Source of the DNA: an uncultured Alteromonadaceae bacterium
GTDB taxonomy: Bacteria > Pseudomonadota > Gammaproteobacteria > Enterobacterales > Alteromonadaceae
Length of the DNA: 64,000 nucleotides
Direction: 5' to 3'
Assembly: GCA_947503265.1 (NCBI GenBank)
Contig: CANNDC010000018.1
Location: forward strand, 1-64,000
Notes under the pieces: model-generated
What the model was told of the DNA's origin: nothing
Seen by the model: only the letters and a program-made list of their open reading frames with translations
The model's database searches: none
Made by a program: the position numbers and the translations under genes
Part shown: positions 62,767 through 64,000 of the stretch, piece after piece
How the letters are laid out: each line of letters starts with the position of its first letter
Position numbering within the stretch: the stretch's first letter is position 1

Positions 62767-64000
62767 ATGCAACTGAATTCCACAGAAATTGCAGAACTGA
62801 TCAAAAAGCGAATTGAACAGTTTGAAGTTACTAGTGAAGCTCGTAATGAAGGCACGATCGTTGGTGTTACCGACGGTATCATTCGTGTCCATGGCCTTGC
62901 CGATGTTATGCAAGGTGAGATGATTGAGCTTCCTGGAAGTCGCTATGCTATTGCATTGAACCTTGAGCGAGACTCAGTCGGTGCGGTAGTTATGGGTCCT
63001 TATGCGGACCTACAAGAAGGTACTAAAGTACAATCAACAGGTCGTATTTTGGAAGTACCAGTTGGTCGTGGCCTACTAGGTCGAGTGGTTAACACCTTGG
63101 GTGAGCCAATCGATGGTAAAGGCGCGATCGAAGCAGACGGTTTTGAACCAGTAGAAAAAATTGCACCAGGTGTAATCGAACGTCAATCAGTCGACCAACC
63201 AATTCAAACTGGTTATAAGTCTGTTGATGCGATGATTCCAGTTGGTCGTGGCCAGCGTGAGTTGGTTATCGGTGACCGTCAAACAGGTAAAACAGCATTT
63301 GCTATCGATGCCATCATCAACCAAAAAAGCACAGGCGTTAAATGTGTGTACGTCGCGGTTGGTCAAAAAGCATCTACTATTGCTAACGTAGTACGTAAGT
63401 TAGAAGAACACGGCGCAATGGCCCATACCATTGTGGTTGCAGCTTCTGCTTCTGAATCTGCTGCATTGCAATACTTAGCACCTTATTCAGGTTGTACAAT
63501 GGGTGAATACTTCCGTGACCGCGGTGAAGATGCACTAATTGTATATGATGATCTGTCTAAGCAAGCTGTTGCTTATCGTCAAATTTCATTGCTACTACGT
63601 CGTCCTCCGGGTCGAGAAGCTTATCCTGGTGATGTTTTCTATCTTCACTCACGTCTACTAGAGCGTGCTGCTCGCGTAAACGATGTGTATGTAGAAAAGT
63701 ACACTAAAGGTGAAGTGAAAGGTAAAACAGGTTCATTAACTGCTTTGCCAATCATTGAAACTCAAGCAGGTGACGTATCAGCGTTCGTACCTACTAACGT
63801 AATCTCGATTACCGATGGTCAGATATTCTTAGAATCTGATTTGTTTAACGCGGGTATTCGTCCTGCTGTTAACGCTGGTATTTCGGTATCTCGTGTTGGT
63901 GGTGCTGCACAAACTAAAATCATCAAGAAGCTAGGTGGCGGTATTCGTCTTGCCCTTGCACAGTATCGTGAATTGGCGGCGTTCTCGCAGTTCGCATCTG
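62767..64000 (+). CDS. atpA: ATP synthase F1 subunit alpha (partial, runs off the window)
   Basis: The first 411 codons of the alpha subunit (normally about 513). It begins MQLNSTEIAELIKKRIEQF; the P-loop GDRQTGKT is near residue 170, with GCTMGEYFRDRGEDAL and SLLLRRPPGREAYPGD following. The reading frame is open to the last base; the C-terminus lies outside the window. Confidence 0.98.
   Translation, partial: MQLNSTEIAELIKKRIEQFEVTSEARNEGTIVGVTDGIIRVHGLADVMQGEMIELPGSRYAIALNLERDSVGAVVMGPYADLQEGTKVQSTGRILEVPVGRGLLGRVVNTLGEPIDGKGAIEADGFEPVEKIAPGVIERQSVDQPIQTGYKSVDAMIPVGRGQRELVIGDRQTGKTAFAIDAIINQKSTGVKCVYVAVGQKASTIANVVRKLEEHGAMAHTIVVAASASESAALQYLAPYSGCTMGEYFRDRGEDALIVYDDLSKQAVAYRQISLLLRRPPGREAYPGDVFYLHSRLLERAARVNDVYVEKYTKGEVKGKTGSLTALPIIETQAGDVSAFVPTNVISITDGQIFLESDLFNAGIRPAVNAGISVSRVGGAAQTKIIKKLGGGIRLALAQYRELAAFSQFAS

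Overview
The window is a chromosomal segment from a marine-type gammaproteobacterium. Gene order and protein sequences look like Alteromonadales, probably Alteromonadaceae (Alteromonas/Paraglaciecola-like). That placement is inferred from synteny and protein character, not from an rRNA gene. Most of the window is conserved housekeeping DNA around the replication origin. No insertion sequence, prophage, CRISPR array or tRNA gene was seen.

Layout. (1) 1-606: promoters and leader of an rRNA operon reading leftward out of the window; the 16S gene is beyond the left edge. (2) 607-11749: the enterobacterial-type block yrdA - DUF1488 - aroE - (hemF) - tsaC - yrdD - smg - dprA - LysM protein, then divergent def - fmt - rsmB - trkA. 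(3) 11837-24502: DUF2780 protein, trkH, polA, a Spot 42 (spf) small RNA, engB, cytochrome c4, a probable CsrB/CsrC-type small RNA, yihI, DUF2489 protein, tag, glyQ-glyS. (4) 24573-40247: the accessory part. It holds a lipoprotein, a hotdog protein, a GFA protein, an amidohydrolase, an S10 carboxypeptidase, a truncated 2-hydroxy-acid oxidase remnant, and a catabolic-looking minus-strand operon (TonB receptor - dehalogenase-type hydrolase - leuC - leuD). An SLC13 transporter and a divergent LysR regulator lie upstream of that operon, followed by a sulfatase with a carbohydrate-binding-like tail. (5) 40715-46913: gyrB-recF-dnaN-dnaA on the minus strand, with two parS sites inside recF. (6) 47475-53872: rpmH-rnpA-yidD-yidC, yajQ, mnmE-mioC-dnaT-dnaC. 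(7) 53878-55670: a small ORF, a DUF4097 repeat protein and oriC. (8) 55671-64000: mnmG-rsmG-parA-parB and the atp operon, cut off inside atpA.

How it fits together. Replication initiation (dnaA, oriC, dnaT/dnaC, dnaN, gyrB), origin segregation (parA, parB, parS), ribosome and membrane-insertion functions (rpmH, rnpA, yidC) and ATP synthase are grouped near the origin. The accessory region suggests uptake and breakdown of organic acids, peptides and sulfated polysaccharide. The most notable non-coding findings are the CsrB/C-like RNA between the cytochrome c4 gene and yihI (the enterobacterial csrC locus), Spot 42 beside polA, and an oriC that shares a 14-bp core with the E. coli origin.
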